Origin: Austropuccinia psidii
Taxonomy: Eukaryota > Basidiomycota > Pucciniomycetes > Pucciniales > Sphaerophragmiaceae
Assembly: GCA_023105745.1 (NCBI GenBank)
Contig: JALGQZ010000008.1
Coordinates: 45,071,618 to 45,135,617 of the forward strand
Reading direction: 5' to 3'
DNA length: 64,000 nt
Shown here one piece after another: positions 10,338 to 21,432 of the stretch. Every line of letters begins with the position of its first letter. Position 1 is the first letter of the stretch. The notes under the pieces were generated by a model. That model was given only the letters and a program-made list of their open reading frames with translations, made no database searches and was not told the origin of the DNA. A program made the position numbers and the translations under genes.

Positions 10338-12051
10338 TGTAAGCCTTAAAGGTATTTTTATATACCCAAAAGACCATGAAATGACAAATTATGTTATAAT
10401 TATGAATTAATAGATTTATTTATATTAGAAAAAAAATGAAAATATGAATATAAAATTCATATACAAAATTTAAGATGTTATGATAATATAAAATTAAAAT
10501 TACATTGAAATTTCAAATTTTGAAAGCACATTTTTACTTGAAAAAATTAAATAAAAATAAATTTTTAACAAAAATATTAAAATGAAAATATTTTTTGGAA
10601 AAAAATTTAAATAAGAGTTATTATAGCTTTCTATCCAATTAATAAACTTATTAAAATTATTTCATCATTTGATTCCCAATAAAAAATAAGGTGGGGTCAC
10701 CTCTGGATGAAATTTCTGTAACTCAACTTTTAATAAGCTTAAATTAAGCTTTTATTATTTTCTGTTTAAAAATTGAAAATCCTTCAAACTTTAATTTAAT
10801 TCACATAACATGTGGTTTTAACCATCAATTGTGGTGTATAATTTAGAATTTATGAGGAATTGAAGTATTTTCAATTGAAATGTCAAAATGTGCACATGTA
10901 TTACATATGAGGTATCAATTATTACAATTGTTTACTGTAAAACCTCAATTGAATTACATATGTAAATTATAAGTATAATACATGATGAAGAATCAAAGAA
11001 AAAAAATGGAAAGATTAGTTTGGGGGGAGGAATCTTGGCTCCAACGGTTCCAGACTCCTCCAAATTACTTGCTTACAGGCATAGTATATCAAAATTCATG
11101 CAAAATTTCATCACTTTTGGCCTGGAATTGAGTCACATGGTCTGTGGCTCAATTGATGATGAGGTTTTGATACAAACCAAGACAGTTTTAACTGTTCCAA
11201 ACAGGTTAAAACTACCCTTAATTCAAAAAATCTTAGTAAATACAGTTTTAACTGGTTTTGATGTCCCTTACACACATTCTGACCTGTTTTGAAGGCTTGC
11301 AACCATGTATTACTATAAAAATGGCTAAAACAAGTCCTTTTTTTGGTCCAAACCAGGGTTTTATGATGTGATAATTGGCTTTTTTGTTTTCGAAATTTTT
11401 CTCACCACTGACAAGAGTAAATTCTACTTTTAGAGTAATAAAATTGTTGACTATAAAAGAATGTCTTCTTTGCCCCAATTTTCTCTTCATGTTAGAACCT
11501 TTTCCTTTTTATAACCAGTTTAAACACTATTAAAACAATTAAGAAAATATTTCAACAACCAATTTCATCTTGTTCTAAATCTTTTAACCAGGTGAAAAAA
11601 TAATTATAATCATTTTTACCTTTAAGCCACCCCAAAAGTGAATTACAGCCTCTTTAATCACTGTTAAGTTTTTCACTTTGTGTTCAAATTCACTCTAGTC
11701 ACTTTTGGGGTTTTTTCTATTTAATATTCTTTTTGAAGACTTTTTTTCTTATATTAATTGCCTTAATTTCTTTTCTTAAATCATAATTGAAATTTCTCTT
11801 GAATAAATTTCTTTTATAGCCTTAAATATCTCTTGTAGAGTATTTTTGGATAAATTTTTATTGTTGTTAAAAGAATAAATCTTTATGATATTTTATTTTT
11901 TATACTAAAAAAGTTAAAAACAATATATTTGGCATGTTTTCTCTTAGAAATCTTGAAATTTACTATTTTTAATTAAATTTTACCTTATACAAATTTTGAG
12001 GACAGGAAAGGTATTTGATTTTTGATCAAAGTTTCAGATCCACACCTTACA
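10338..12051 (+). repeat. Solo LTR of a gypsy A-type element, duplication CTTCT
   Basis: Starts TGTAAGCCTTAAAGG and ends CACACCTTACA. CTTCT occurs immediately before (10333-10337) and after (12052-12056), the 5-bp target duplication of a separate insertion. It therefore is not the missing 3' LTR of gypsy A. It is related to the LTR at 2176-3975 along its length, with a TATA-like GACTATAAAAGAATG near 11450. LTR-LTR recombination presumably removed the internal part. Confidence 0.9.
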
Positions 12052-13300
12052 CTTCTTGTTGTTCAATGTCATAGTAAGGAACATAACTTCACCTGGGCTT
12101 GGGTCTAGTTGATTGAGTGCTGGTTTCAGAATTGGGACTCTCAAAAAGAGTTGGGTCCTCATTGGACTGGCTAAAGCCTGAGCTAGAAGGATTGATCCTT
12201 CAGTACAGGTAAACTAACTACACATGGCTGATGTGGATTAGCCATACAAGATAAGGAGGATGGATCTTTTTTAAGTATCACTTATTTTTTTGATTTGAGC
12301 TGTGCATAGTCATGTGTTACTCTGATTATTCCAGTAGATTAATCTAGTACCCTTACTTCATCAGAGTAGGGTTCAAATGTCAAAGTTTTCACAGAACTCC
12401 TGGTCACATTCACTTTGCTTCCTGAGTTATTGTTTCCAACCACCACCTTGATTCCAAAGGGGATGATTTGACTGGGTTTAAATGTTGGTTGTATGGTTTC
12501 TGAAAATTTGAAGGTATTCATGACAAAGGAGATTGAGAAGTAAAAATGCATGAATCATTGCATCATCCAAGTAGCTGATAGGGATGTTTGAATAAGTGAG
12601 CAGACTTTGTTTGAAACTCTCAGAAATCCCATTTGTTTCAGGAGAGTGAGGAGGTCCTTGTTCCAAGCTAATCCCCTTAATGAGAAGCTGCTGTCAGAAA
12701 TTTCCTGAATAAAACTCTCCTCCTTGATCAGTGTGTATGTACCCTTTTGTCACATTGAGCTTGTTCTTTAACTAATTGAGAAAGTAAAAAATGAATCCCT
12801 TGGCTTGGTTTTTTTCTGTCATGAGATATATACAATCAAAAATACTATAGTCATTTATAATTACTAATATTTAGCAGATTCCTTGATGACTAGGCGGTGA
12901 TACTTCTAGGGTATCTATGTGTATCTTGATAAAAGGGGAGTGTGTGACAGGGAAGTGATATGAATAAGGTAGTCTTTTGAGCTTAGCATGAAAAAATACC
13001 TGGAATTCACTGGGTGGGGTGAATGCTCCAGTTAGTCTTTGTTTTATGATTACTTTCTTTATATAAATATTACTTGGGTGACAAAGGATAGTGTGCCAGT
13101 CCTTTTAGATCACTTAAGGGGAAATTTAGAAGATTGATTGAGAATTAACTTTTTCTGCAAATAAATTTTCCAAACAAGAAAAGCTGAAAATTATTATTTT
13201 ATATTTCATTATGAGAAAAGAGCCACCTTTAAGCACAGGCTTAAGGCCATGGTCCATGATTTGTAAAAATGAGAGGAGGTTTACTTTCCCTCTAGGTGCA
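12052..13300 (-). pseudogene. Outer copia integrase region, decayed
   Basis: At 12666-12478 the minus strand reads HSPETNGISESFKQSLL, the copia form of the catalytic glutamate region (usually PQQNGVAERxNRTL) with several substitutions. Downstream, 12551-12339 is a low-complexity linker. Upstream up to 13300 only scattered integrase-like pieces can be read, interrupted by stops. This continues the protease fragment at 13551-13303. Confidence 0.65.
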
Positions 13301-13302
13301 TA

Positions 13303-14428
13303 TTACACAGGTGAGATGTGTATACCACAAAATACAAGTGTCCCTTGAGAAGAGATTTTTACTGGTTCAACATAGGTGTTAAGTTGTTTCTTAATGTTGA
13401 AAATCTTGGTAAGATAGCTTAAATCATTAAAAACAGATAGACCTGCTCCTGAGTCAAGATAGATCTTATCAGACTCTCCAGATCCTATGTTTAGTACTTC
13501 ATCTTCCACCACATAGGCATCTGAGTCCGACTTCTGAGTATTTGTAGTCAATTATTTGCTCTTTTCAGCAATTACATTGACATTTGGTTCCTTTTAGGTT
13601 AATTCAAATTTAGAAACAAGATTTTCCAGATTTCCAAGCCTTTTCAAGGGGTCCTCCTCTTTATTTTTGTTTTGGAAATTCCTGTTCCTACCTCAACCTC
13701 TAAAGGAGACTTTACCTTTCTCATTGTTTCCAGTTTGGTGGGGAGGCTTGGATTGGCCCTTTTGCTTATCCAACAGTAAGGCTTGATCTTGAGTAGGTCC
13801 CTGATGGCAATGTTCAACTGCTACATGGTTTAGATCTGATTTTAAAACAAAAAGGTTTTATGTTGTACAGGGTGTGTATCAGACCAGATAAATGTCGGTC
13901 TTGCTTGAGAATTTTAATTAATAAAGCTGCAGCTATAGTTTTTGAGATTACCATGGTATCCTCAGCGCCATTTGTAAGTGATTCATAGCTTGCAAACTTT
14001 CTTTGAAAGTTTTCAATGTGTTTTGACAATGATGACCCAGGTTCATACTGAATTGAAATGAGCTTGAAGAGTGTTTCACACATGATTACGACTGAGTTTT
14101 TTCCGCATTATTTACCTAAAGCTACCCAGGAGTTGTAAAAGGACCCCCGATGAGCTAGAAGTATTCCGTGTAGCTCTGGGAAAACACAGGTCGATAACAG
14201 TGCAAGGGCACTGCTTTTTCTCTTTTTCAATTTGAGAGACAGCTTGTCAGTGTTGGACGGAGGGGATAATAAGAATTCATGACCCTTTCCGGCGAGAACG
14301 TTTTCCAGTTTACAGCTCCATTGAACCCAATTATCATGAGTTAGTACAATAATTTTTGTCTTGTAGCCTTCATCGTCTGATGAGCTATGATCACCAGTAG
14401 AATGCGGTTGCAGGGTATTGGACATCAC
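13303..14428 (-). pseudogene. Outer copia Gag and protease
   Basis: The Gag start is at 14428 (MMSNTLQPHSTGDHSSSDD), followed by a copia Gag-type NWVQWSCKLENVL segment. A break follows, then a second Gag piece at 14083-13814 with SSLSKHIENFQRKFASYESL. A Lys/Gly/Asn-rich stretch at about 13800-13600 follows. The protease at 13551-13303 keeps D-S-G-A (IYLDSGAGLSVFNDLSYL). The frame is interrupted at least three times. No zinc knuckle could be seen. Confidence 0.75.
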
Positions 14429-14783
14429 TGTACACCTCTTCTATCTCTGGTTTTTATTAAGTGAAACTGTAACTAACTCTCGCTATCATGCAAGAGATTT
14501 AGTTATAAGACCTTGATTGCATTTCAACCCAACAAAAACCAGTAGTAGTAATAGCAACTAAGAACACATAGTAGTAAGCAGACTGAACAGTGACATAACA
14601 CATCAGGCAGAAAGACAAGATACCTGTAGGGCAAATGTATATGTATGATGATATATCCTTACCTCTTGACAATCAAGATTGATACCAGGAATATTAGTTT
14701 GATTATATCTAAGAATAATTGAAAATTTATACTCAATTTCTTTTTGTTACCATTGAGTTAACTATCACCAAAGCTTTGATTAT
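14429..14783 (-). other. Leader and 5' LTR end of outer copia
   Basis: This non-coding stretch lies between Gag and the insertion point of copia B. On the minus strand, TGGTATCA at 14687-14680 resembles a tRNA 3'-end primer site. The bases before it do not end in CA, so the LTR boundary is unsure. Copia B later inserted at 14784, inside what is probably the LTR. Confidence 0.35.
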
Positions 14784-14819
14784 TGAAAGAATAGTAAAGT
14801 GATAGAGCGCATACAACCA

Positions 14820-14849
14820 TGACGTAATCAACTATAACCATGACGTAAT
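14820..14849 (+). promoter_or_regulatory. Two CRE/ATF-like TGACGTAAT sites
   Basis: TGACGTAAT occurs at 14820-14828 and 14841-14849, 21 bp apart (two helical turns). The second begins about 60 bp upstream of the TATA box. Both copies recur in the 3' LTR. TGACGTAA is the core bound by ATF/CREB-type bZIP factors, which in fungi often act in stress responses. Two GTTGACC motifs follow. A stress-responsive promoter is an inference. Confidence 0.5.
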
Positions 14850-14899
14850 GACCGGTCGATCACCGTTGACCACTAGGGTCCTTGTTGACCAACATGTTG

Positions 14900-14910
14900 T
14901 ATATAAATAG
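14900..14910 (+). promoter_or_regulatory. TATA box of copia B LTR
   Basis: TATATAAATAG is followed by ACCTTATTC and a pyrimidine-rich stretch. The same sequence is present in the 3' LTR. Confidence 0.7.
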
Positions 14911-14971
14911 ACCTTATTCTTTACTACCAAATTTCTCTTCGTTGTGTTTTCTATCGCTCTTATTCTTTGTT

Positions 14972-15350
14972 AGGTTCGTTCGTGCCTGCCTCACTCCTCA
15001 CCCTTACCCTGGCTAAGACTTTCGTCTTGCCTTTCCAAGGTACTTTACTTGACAAAGTCTTTCCCTTAGCATCTATAACTAGCGTATACTTATGTAATTT
15101 AACACGCAACTCTTCGTTGTGTTTTCTATCGCTCTTATTCTTTGTTAGGTTTGTTCGTGCCTGCCTCACTCCTCACCCTTACCCTGGCTAAGACTTTCGT
15201 CTTGCCTTTCCAAGGTTCGTTCGTGCCTGCCTCACTCCTCACCCTTACCCTGGCTAAGACTTTCATCTTGCCTTTCCAAGGTTCGTTCGTGCCTGCCTCA
15301 CTCCTCACCCTTACCCTGGCTAAGACTTTCGTCTTGCCTTTCCAAGTTGT
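14972..15350 (+). repeat. 66-bp minisatellite inside the LTR
   Basis: The unit starts GGTTCGTTCGTGCCTGCCTC and ends GCCTTTCCAA. One copy is at about 14972, followed by a unique spacer, then three head-to-tail copies from about 15148. The 3' LTR has one plus two copies. A 22-residue in-frame repeat results, but no gene is inferred. Confidence 0.9.
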
Positions 15351-15362
15351 CTTATCTTAACA

Positions 15363-15382
15363 GATTATGAGACCGGAATCTC
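15363..15382 (+). other. Primer binding site matching the 5' half of a tRNA-Met
   Basis: The sequence after the LTR starts GATTATGAGACCGG. Its reverse complement ends CCGGTCTCATAATC, which has the form of a tRNA-Met anticodon stem-loop (CUCAUAA loop with CAU anticodon). The stem lacks the three G-C pairs of initiator tRNA, so the elongator tRNA-Met fits better. Copia elements of Drosophila and yeast Ty5 use cleaved initiator tRNA-Met halves, so the mechanism has precedent. The tRNA of this organism was not seen. Confidence 0.65.
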
Positions 15383-15408
15383 TAACCAATTACTAAAACA
15401 AAACACCA

Positions 15409-18400
15409 ATGGGGGAATTCTCTCTAGAACTTGACAAAGAAGAAAAATTGAACAACATCAACTATCTAGAATGGGTGTCAAGAATGGAAAGCATCCTCAC
15501 TTTAAAAAACTACCTTGGTCTAGTTACTGAAACCAAAACTGAAGAAGAACGTCTAGAAAATGATAAAATAGAACCAAGACGTAAACAACGAGCAGTGGCT
15601 CTCCTTTGTATTAACTGCATTGTTTGCATTGGTAACAAGTTTTACTCTGAATCCAAAAAGGACCCCGTTAAATTCTGGAAATTAGCCCAAGAATATTTCC
15701 AACCAAAAACCATTCAAAATCAAACTTCCTACCTCGACAAGATCTTTTCCACCCAGTTTGCTGATGATCAAATCAAAGACGTAATGTCATCCATTCTGGA
15801 GAACACCCAACAATTACGTTCTCTCTTCTCTGGCCTAACCATTCCACCAGAAGACCTAATCGACTCCGTCATTGCTATGTGGGTAATCATCAACCTCCCT
15901 GAACGATTCAAGACCACAATGGAGGTATGGTTAGGAAAATGCGAAGTTGAAAAGAAAACCCCCTCTCTAGATGATACCTGGGAAGTGATCAGGAAATTTC
16001 TTCAGCGACAGGAAGGAAACAGCAATGAACAGCATAATCAAGCTCTAGGTGCCTCGAGAAAAACCAATAAGAACCAACAGTACTCAAAGAAGGAGGAAAA
16101 CGACTATCCTAGATGCTCACCTGGCTGGCACAATCCACTAACCAAACACAATGAAAGCGACTGCAATTTTCTAAAACCCGATAAAAACAGAAACAAACCA
16201 ATTAAATCCCTCCCTGTCTCCTCATCTAGAATGCCCTCAAATCAAATCATCCTTGACTCAGGTGCTACAACATCAATGTTCAATAACCCAGCCCTCTTTA
16301 TCGACCTTACCGAAAAACATCAGAAGGTAGAACTTGCTGACGGCTCTACCATCCTCGCCACAGGGTTTGGGAATGTCCAAGTCGAACTACCCCACTGCTT
16401 TCTAAAGCTGAAGAACTGTCTCCTCGTCAAATCCTTAGCATACAATTTAGTCAGTTTGGGATCCATCATGAAACCAAGATACAAAATTACCACTCTAAAT
16501 GACAACTACTTCAATCTAACAGACGACAACGATGAACTAATACTTAATGGTACTTACCAAGCTGGAAATTTTGAGGTAATCTACGACAACCCCAAAGCTC
16601 TGGCAAGCAGTGCAGAAATAAAAAACGACACACTGATCGTGCATCAAGCCGCCGGGCACCCATCCAGCGAAACGATGACAAAAATGTACCCCAAGCTCAA
16701 TCTAACAAACCTACAATGCTCAGTTTGCTCCGCCTGCAAGATCACCAAATCTCCTTTTAAGGGAACATTCCCCATTCCCCAGCGAAAACTCCACTTCGTA
16801 CATGCTGATGTTTTTGGCCCAATTGATCAACCTTCAAACTCTGGATACAGATACTGTCTCCGAGTAGTAGATGGTTTCAGTCGATTTGTTTGGACCACCT
16901 TTTTAAAAGCAAAATCCGATGTAATTACTCTACTACCGAAAATACTACTTCGCATACAAAACCAAGCCAATTTTAAAATTGCCAACTTTGTATCAGACAA
17001 CGGTACGGAATTTAAAAACTCTACCCTTAACACTTTCTATGAAAATCACGGCATCACACACCTCACAACCGCCCCTTATACTCCAGAACAAAATCCTCTA
17101 GCAGAACGAGGAAACCGAACTACAATTACAAAAGCACGATGCCTTCTAAAACACTCAGGACTCCAGCTATCCTACTGGGCTGAAGCCACTAGAACTGCCA
17201 CCTATCTAGAAAATCTGACTCCAAAGAAATCACTCCATCTTTCCACACCGTTTCAAAAATGGTACGACAAAGAACCATCTTATAATCACCTACAACCCTT
17301 TGGGTGTCAAGTGTTTTACTTAAATAACGTTCAAAAAGGAAAATTTACTGAGCGCGGACTAGAGGGAATATTTTTAGGGTACGAGGAGGGGCATCGAGCA
17401 TACCGAATCTTGGATAGGAAGATAGGTAACGTAAAAATTACCCATCATGCCAAGTTCCATCCCAATGTTTTTCCATCTCTATCTAGCTCTGATAACCCTC
17501 CAATTAATAATAACCTCCTGTCCGAATCCCTACCTGATCCAGAACCCAACGACGATAAAGAGGAGGAACACAATACTCCGAGTCCCACTAATGAAGAAGA
17601 AGAGACCCCTCCAATTCTTAAACCTCCTGAAGCAAAGTCATCAAAGCGATATGAATGGGTACCTGAAAATCAACCACCCCCCAAGGAGATTCTTGGAAAG
17701 GTAGGAGACCCGCGAAAAATCTTACAACACAATAGACGAGCCCATACCGCCAATGCTGTCTCACTATTAGAAGACAACGACCCAAAAACCTACTCTCAAG
17801 CGATGAACAGCAACTTCAAACAAGAATGGCAAAACGCCATTACTACAGAATTAGAAAACATGAAGAAACACAATGTGTGGTCTCCCTCCAAAGCAATTGA
17901 AAATATTAAACCACTCTCAACTACATGGGTCTTCAAAAGAAAAACTGACGAAGACGGGAACCTCACAAAATTTAAAGCAAGATTGTGTGTAAGAGGCTTC
18001 CATCAAAAAGAAGGAACAGATTACGGAGATGTCTTCTCCCCCACTGGACGCCTAACCTCTCTTCGACTACTACTAACTCTTTGCCATCTCCACAAATTCA
18101 AAGTGGAACAGATGGATGTCAGATGTGCCTTCTTGAACGGAAAACCGGATAAAGAACTATTTATCTTACGACCTGAAGGATACACAGAAAATCAACCAAC
18201 TTCCATGTTCAAGTTAAATCGCTCTCTCTATGGTCTTAAGCAAAGCCCTCGGTGCTGGCACAAGGAACTTAAAAAATCTCTAATAGAAATTGGTCTAAAT
18301 CCAACTGAAACTGACCCTTGCCTCTATTACTCAAGAGACCCAGACAGAAAACTGTGGCTTTTTATTCATGTAGACGATCTAATCTTTGGCGGCTCTTGGA

Positions 18401-19332
18401 ACACCGAATTTAAAAACAAAATCACTAGGTATTTCGACATGGAAGACCTCGGATGCATCAAATACGCCCTGGGAATTCGAATAACCCAGGAAAAAGGACA
18501 CATTAGCCTAATGCAAGACAAATTCATTTTTAACATACTACAAGAATTTGGCCTGGAGAAGTCCCGACCCGCTAACAATCCTCTACCAGGAAACATCAAA
18601 TCGTTTCAAAGCTTGCCATGTAAAGAATTGAACCCAGCTCCATTCAACTACCAACGAGTAGTCGGGTTACTACAATACTTGGTTCAATGTACAAGACCCG
18701 ATCTAGCTTTTTCCACTTCTTTCTTATCCCAATTCTTAGAAAATCCAAAAGACATCCATTACAACGCAGCAAGGCATGTCCTCACTTACCTAAATAACAC
18801 GGCACATTTCAGTCTACGACTCGGTGGAAACAACCTTTGACACAGTAACGATCACTTACTAGGCTTCTCCGACAGTGATTGGGGAGGAGCTGAAGGATAC
18901 AAATCCTTCTCGGCATCAATACTGTACTACCATGGCACAATTGGATGGAGAAGCCACAAGCAGAAGGTCGTAGCTTTATCATCGGCAGAAGCAGAATACA
19001 ACGCTCTCTCTGAAAATGCTCAAGACATGGAATGGATGAGAAACCTTATTTATGAAGCAACGAATGAAAAGGTCCGACAACTCATTTTTACTGACAATCA
19101 AAGCGCGATCTCTATAGCCTCAAACCATATCTATCATCATGGCACACGCCATATCAACTTTTGCTTACATTTTATTAGAGACCTAATTGAACAACAACAC
19201 TTGGAAATACAATATTTAGACACCAACAAAATGATAGCTGACTCGTTAACAAAAAATAATCCATACAACAAGAGTATCGAACATCTCAAGATAATATTCA
19301 GTAATCAAGACTTATCAAGTAAGGGGGTGTGA
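15409..19332 (+). pseudogene. Copia B Gag-Pol polyprotein with one internal stop
   Basis: This is a single frame of 1307 codons plus stop, broken only by TGA at 18838-18840. Order: Gag (about 1-240) with a CHHC knuckle (CSPGWHNPLTKHNESDC); protease DSGATTSMF near 281; pre-integrase HxxxH...CxxC near 410-445; integrase with D (HADVFG), D (SDNGTEF) and E (PLAERGNR) at about 460-600; reverse transcriptase with HVDD near 987; and after the stop an RNase H (GFSDSDWGG, SSAEAEY, TDNQSA) to the end. The start ATG at 15409 is the first after the primer site. The stop removes only RNase H, so upstream parts could still be made. Readthrough cannot be excluded but nothing supports it. Confidence 0.92.
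19321..19327 (+). other. Polypurine tract of copia B
   Basis: AAGGGGG followed by TG lies immediately before the 3' LTR start at 19330. It is the usual plus-strand primer of LTR elements. Confidence 0.8.
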
Positions 19333-19842
19333 AAGAATAGTAAAGTGATAGAGCGCATACAACCATGACGTAATCAACTATAACCATGACGTAATGACCG
19401 GTCGATCACCGTTGACCACTAGGGTCCTTGTTGACCAACATGTTGTATATAAATAGACCTTATTCTTTACTACCAAATTTCTCTTCGTTGTGTTTTCTAT
19501 CGCTCTTATTCTTTGTTAGGTTCGTTCGTGCCTGCCTCACTCCTCACCCTTACCCTGGCTAAGACTTTCGTCTTGCCTTTCCAAGGTACTTTACTTGACA
19601 AAGTCTTTCCCTTAGCATCTATAACTAGCGTATACTTATGTAATTTAACACACAACTCTTCGTTGTGTTTTCTATCACTCTTATTCTTTGTTAGGTTCGT
19701 TCGTGCCTGCCTCACTCCTCACCCTTACCCTGGCTAAGACTTTCGTCTTGCCTTTCCAAGGTTCGTTCATGCCTGCCTCACTCCTCACCCTTACCCTGGC
19801 TAAGACTTTCGTCTTGCCTTTCCAAGTTGTCTTATCTTAACA
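19330..19842 (+). repeat. 3' LTR of copia B (513 bp)
   Basis: Same ends, TATA box and CRE-like pair as the 5' LTR, with one fewer 66-bp unit. Its start overlaps the Gag-Pol stop codon by three bases. Confidence 0.95.
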
Positions 19843-19847
19843 ATTAT

Positions 19848-21432
19848 TTTTTTCAATTAAGTTTTTTTTATATAATTTGAATCCTGTAATTCTCTAAATT
19901 ATCTTGACCATATTGACTGTAATATCATATAAATAAACTCGACTATTTTTATGGGATTAATAAATTATCACTTTTCTGGATAAAATCAACTCCTTTCCAT
20001 CAAGTGGTCAAAAGATGCAATTATTCTTTCCTAATACAAAATATTTGATTCATTTTTTAAAGATAAGGATGATTATTTTCTAGATTCTGATTTATAATAT
20101 ACAGCTTTTTTTTCCTTTTTTAGTTGATTATCTGGGATTTTCTTATGTTCTAAAATAGCTATCTTGGAAATGTTGTATATTTTGATCTAATTCCACTCAA
20201 ACTAATGTTCTTGAAAACTGATAGCTTCAAGAGTCACTACTACACTTAACAATCTCTTCTTCATGTTCATATCCATACCTTGAAAATCACTTTTGCGCTT
20301 AAAATATGTGCTTTGAGAAAATAATGAACCAATGGTACTAAAACATGCTCTAAGTATTAATACAATTTTGATTCAATTTATGATAAATAAGTCTTTACTA
20401 AAATTCAAATGATTCAAATTCTGAGAAAGAGAAAAGCATAATTTTCCTAAATACTTGGACTTTTTTGTGGTGAGGAACTTTGAAGAATATCATTAAAAAG
20501 CAAAGAAAATAAAGGATAAAAAGTTCAGCCAAAATTAATCAAATCTTCTTTGAAATTGAGTTCCGAATGAATATTTTCTTTTATCAGAAGCTTATTAAAT
20601 GTTAGGTTAGGTTAAGTTTAAAAAGGAAATACAAAAATCTGTGTCAAATCAAGGATTTGATAAAACTAACAGGGGACTTCATTAATAAATTATCCTATCT
20701 ATTATTTAAAATACAATTTTTTGGATTTGAATTTTGATTCTAAATATTGAATAAATTGAATTTGGAAAAATAAATTTTCATTTCCCTAAAGCAAGCTTCT
20801 TAAGAATTCAATATTTTCAATATTTTTTCTATCAAGTTTCCATCTTTAAATGAATTAAATTGATTTTACATTTGACTATATATTCTCTTCATAGAGAAAC
20901 TGTATTACAAGAACATCTCTTTTCCGGATTAGTCCAAAATCAAATTTCTGTTGTTTTTTTTTTTGATAAAATTATCTCAATAAATAAATTATATGGGCTC
21001 ACCATCTTATAACCTGCTTTTCGAATTTCTATCCCCATTTCATCATCTCAAATACGTTTATGAATTATCAACTAAAACGAATTGAATTCCACTTTACAAA
21101 CAAAAGCTAAATACCTGTCATAAATAAAAGAAATTTATATATTTTTTACCGGAAGATATAACAAAACAATACTTTGTACAGAAAAGCTAAGAAAATCGGA
21201 AGTCTACACCTTTTAATTCATCCAAAGTTTTGTAAACTTCAATTGACTTAGAAATTGGGAATTTATAACATATTTTTGGAAAAAAAGCACTTATTTTTAC
21301 AAAGCCTATTTTCACTACTCACATACAAAAGTTTTACAAGAATTTGAAAAAACATGAAGGCTATCCGTCATAAAAAAAAGCCTAGTAGAATTGACAAAGG
21401 GAATTCTTGAAGCTAAAATGTTGCATTTTTCT
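19848..21432. other. AT-rich intergenic stretch
   Basis: No coding sequence was recognised. The first part is the continuation of the outer copia 5' region cut by copia B. Its outer boundary cannot be placed because no second LTR copy was matched. The last part is probably the 3' flank of the HMG-box gene on the minus strand. Confidence 0.4.

Larger units (their letters stand above)
1085..14783 (-). mobile_element. Decayed Ty1/copia element (outer host, interrupted)
   Basis: Reading the minus strand from 14428 downwards gives Gag, protease (DSGAGLSVF), integrase and the start of reverse transcriptase. The rest of reverse transcriptase and RNase H lies at 2175-1100. The pieces are separated by a gypsy element (2176-9752), a solo gypsy LTR (10338-12051) and a tRNA-like insertion (10126-10197). 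A polypurine tract for this strand (GAGGGGGAAATTAA) is visible at about 1091-1106. The 5' LTR region above 14688 is split by a second copia at 14784. Neither LTR could be delimited. The domain order is certain; the outer ends are not. Confidence 0.75.
14784..15362 (+). repeat. 5' LTR of copia B (579 bp)
   Basis: It has a TGAAAGAATAG start, a TTAACA end, a TATA box at 14900 and four copies of a 66-bp unit. It is 66 bp longer than the 3' LTR, exactly one unit. Confidence 0.95.
14784..19842 (+). mobile_element. Ty1/copia element B, nearly complete, duplication ATTAT
   Basis: Both LTRs (14784-15362 and 19330-19842) start TGAAAGAATAG and end CTTATCTTAACA. ATTAT flanks the element at 14779-14783 and 19843-19847. 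A primer site, a single long Gag-Pol frame with one stop, and a polypurine tract are all in place. The LTRs differ by one 66-bp repeat unit and only a few substitutions, so insertion is recent. It lies inside the 5' region of the older minus-strand copia. Confidence 0.95.

Noticed and set aside
14680..14687. TGGTATCA on the minus strand as initiator tRNA 3'-end primer site of the outer copia
   Set aside because: Only eight bases match a typical plant-type site and the LTR end before it does not read CA; kept only as a remark.
14960..15360. Short ORFs on both strands in the copia B LTRs
   Set aside because: Created by the 66-bp repeat, whose length is a multiple of three; they lie in untranslated LTR sequence.
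20601..20616. TTAGGTTAGGTTA, resembling a telomere repeat
   Set aside because: Only two and a half units inside AT-rich DNA, and not the TTAGGG repeat usual in fungi.
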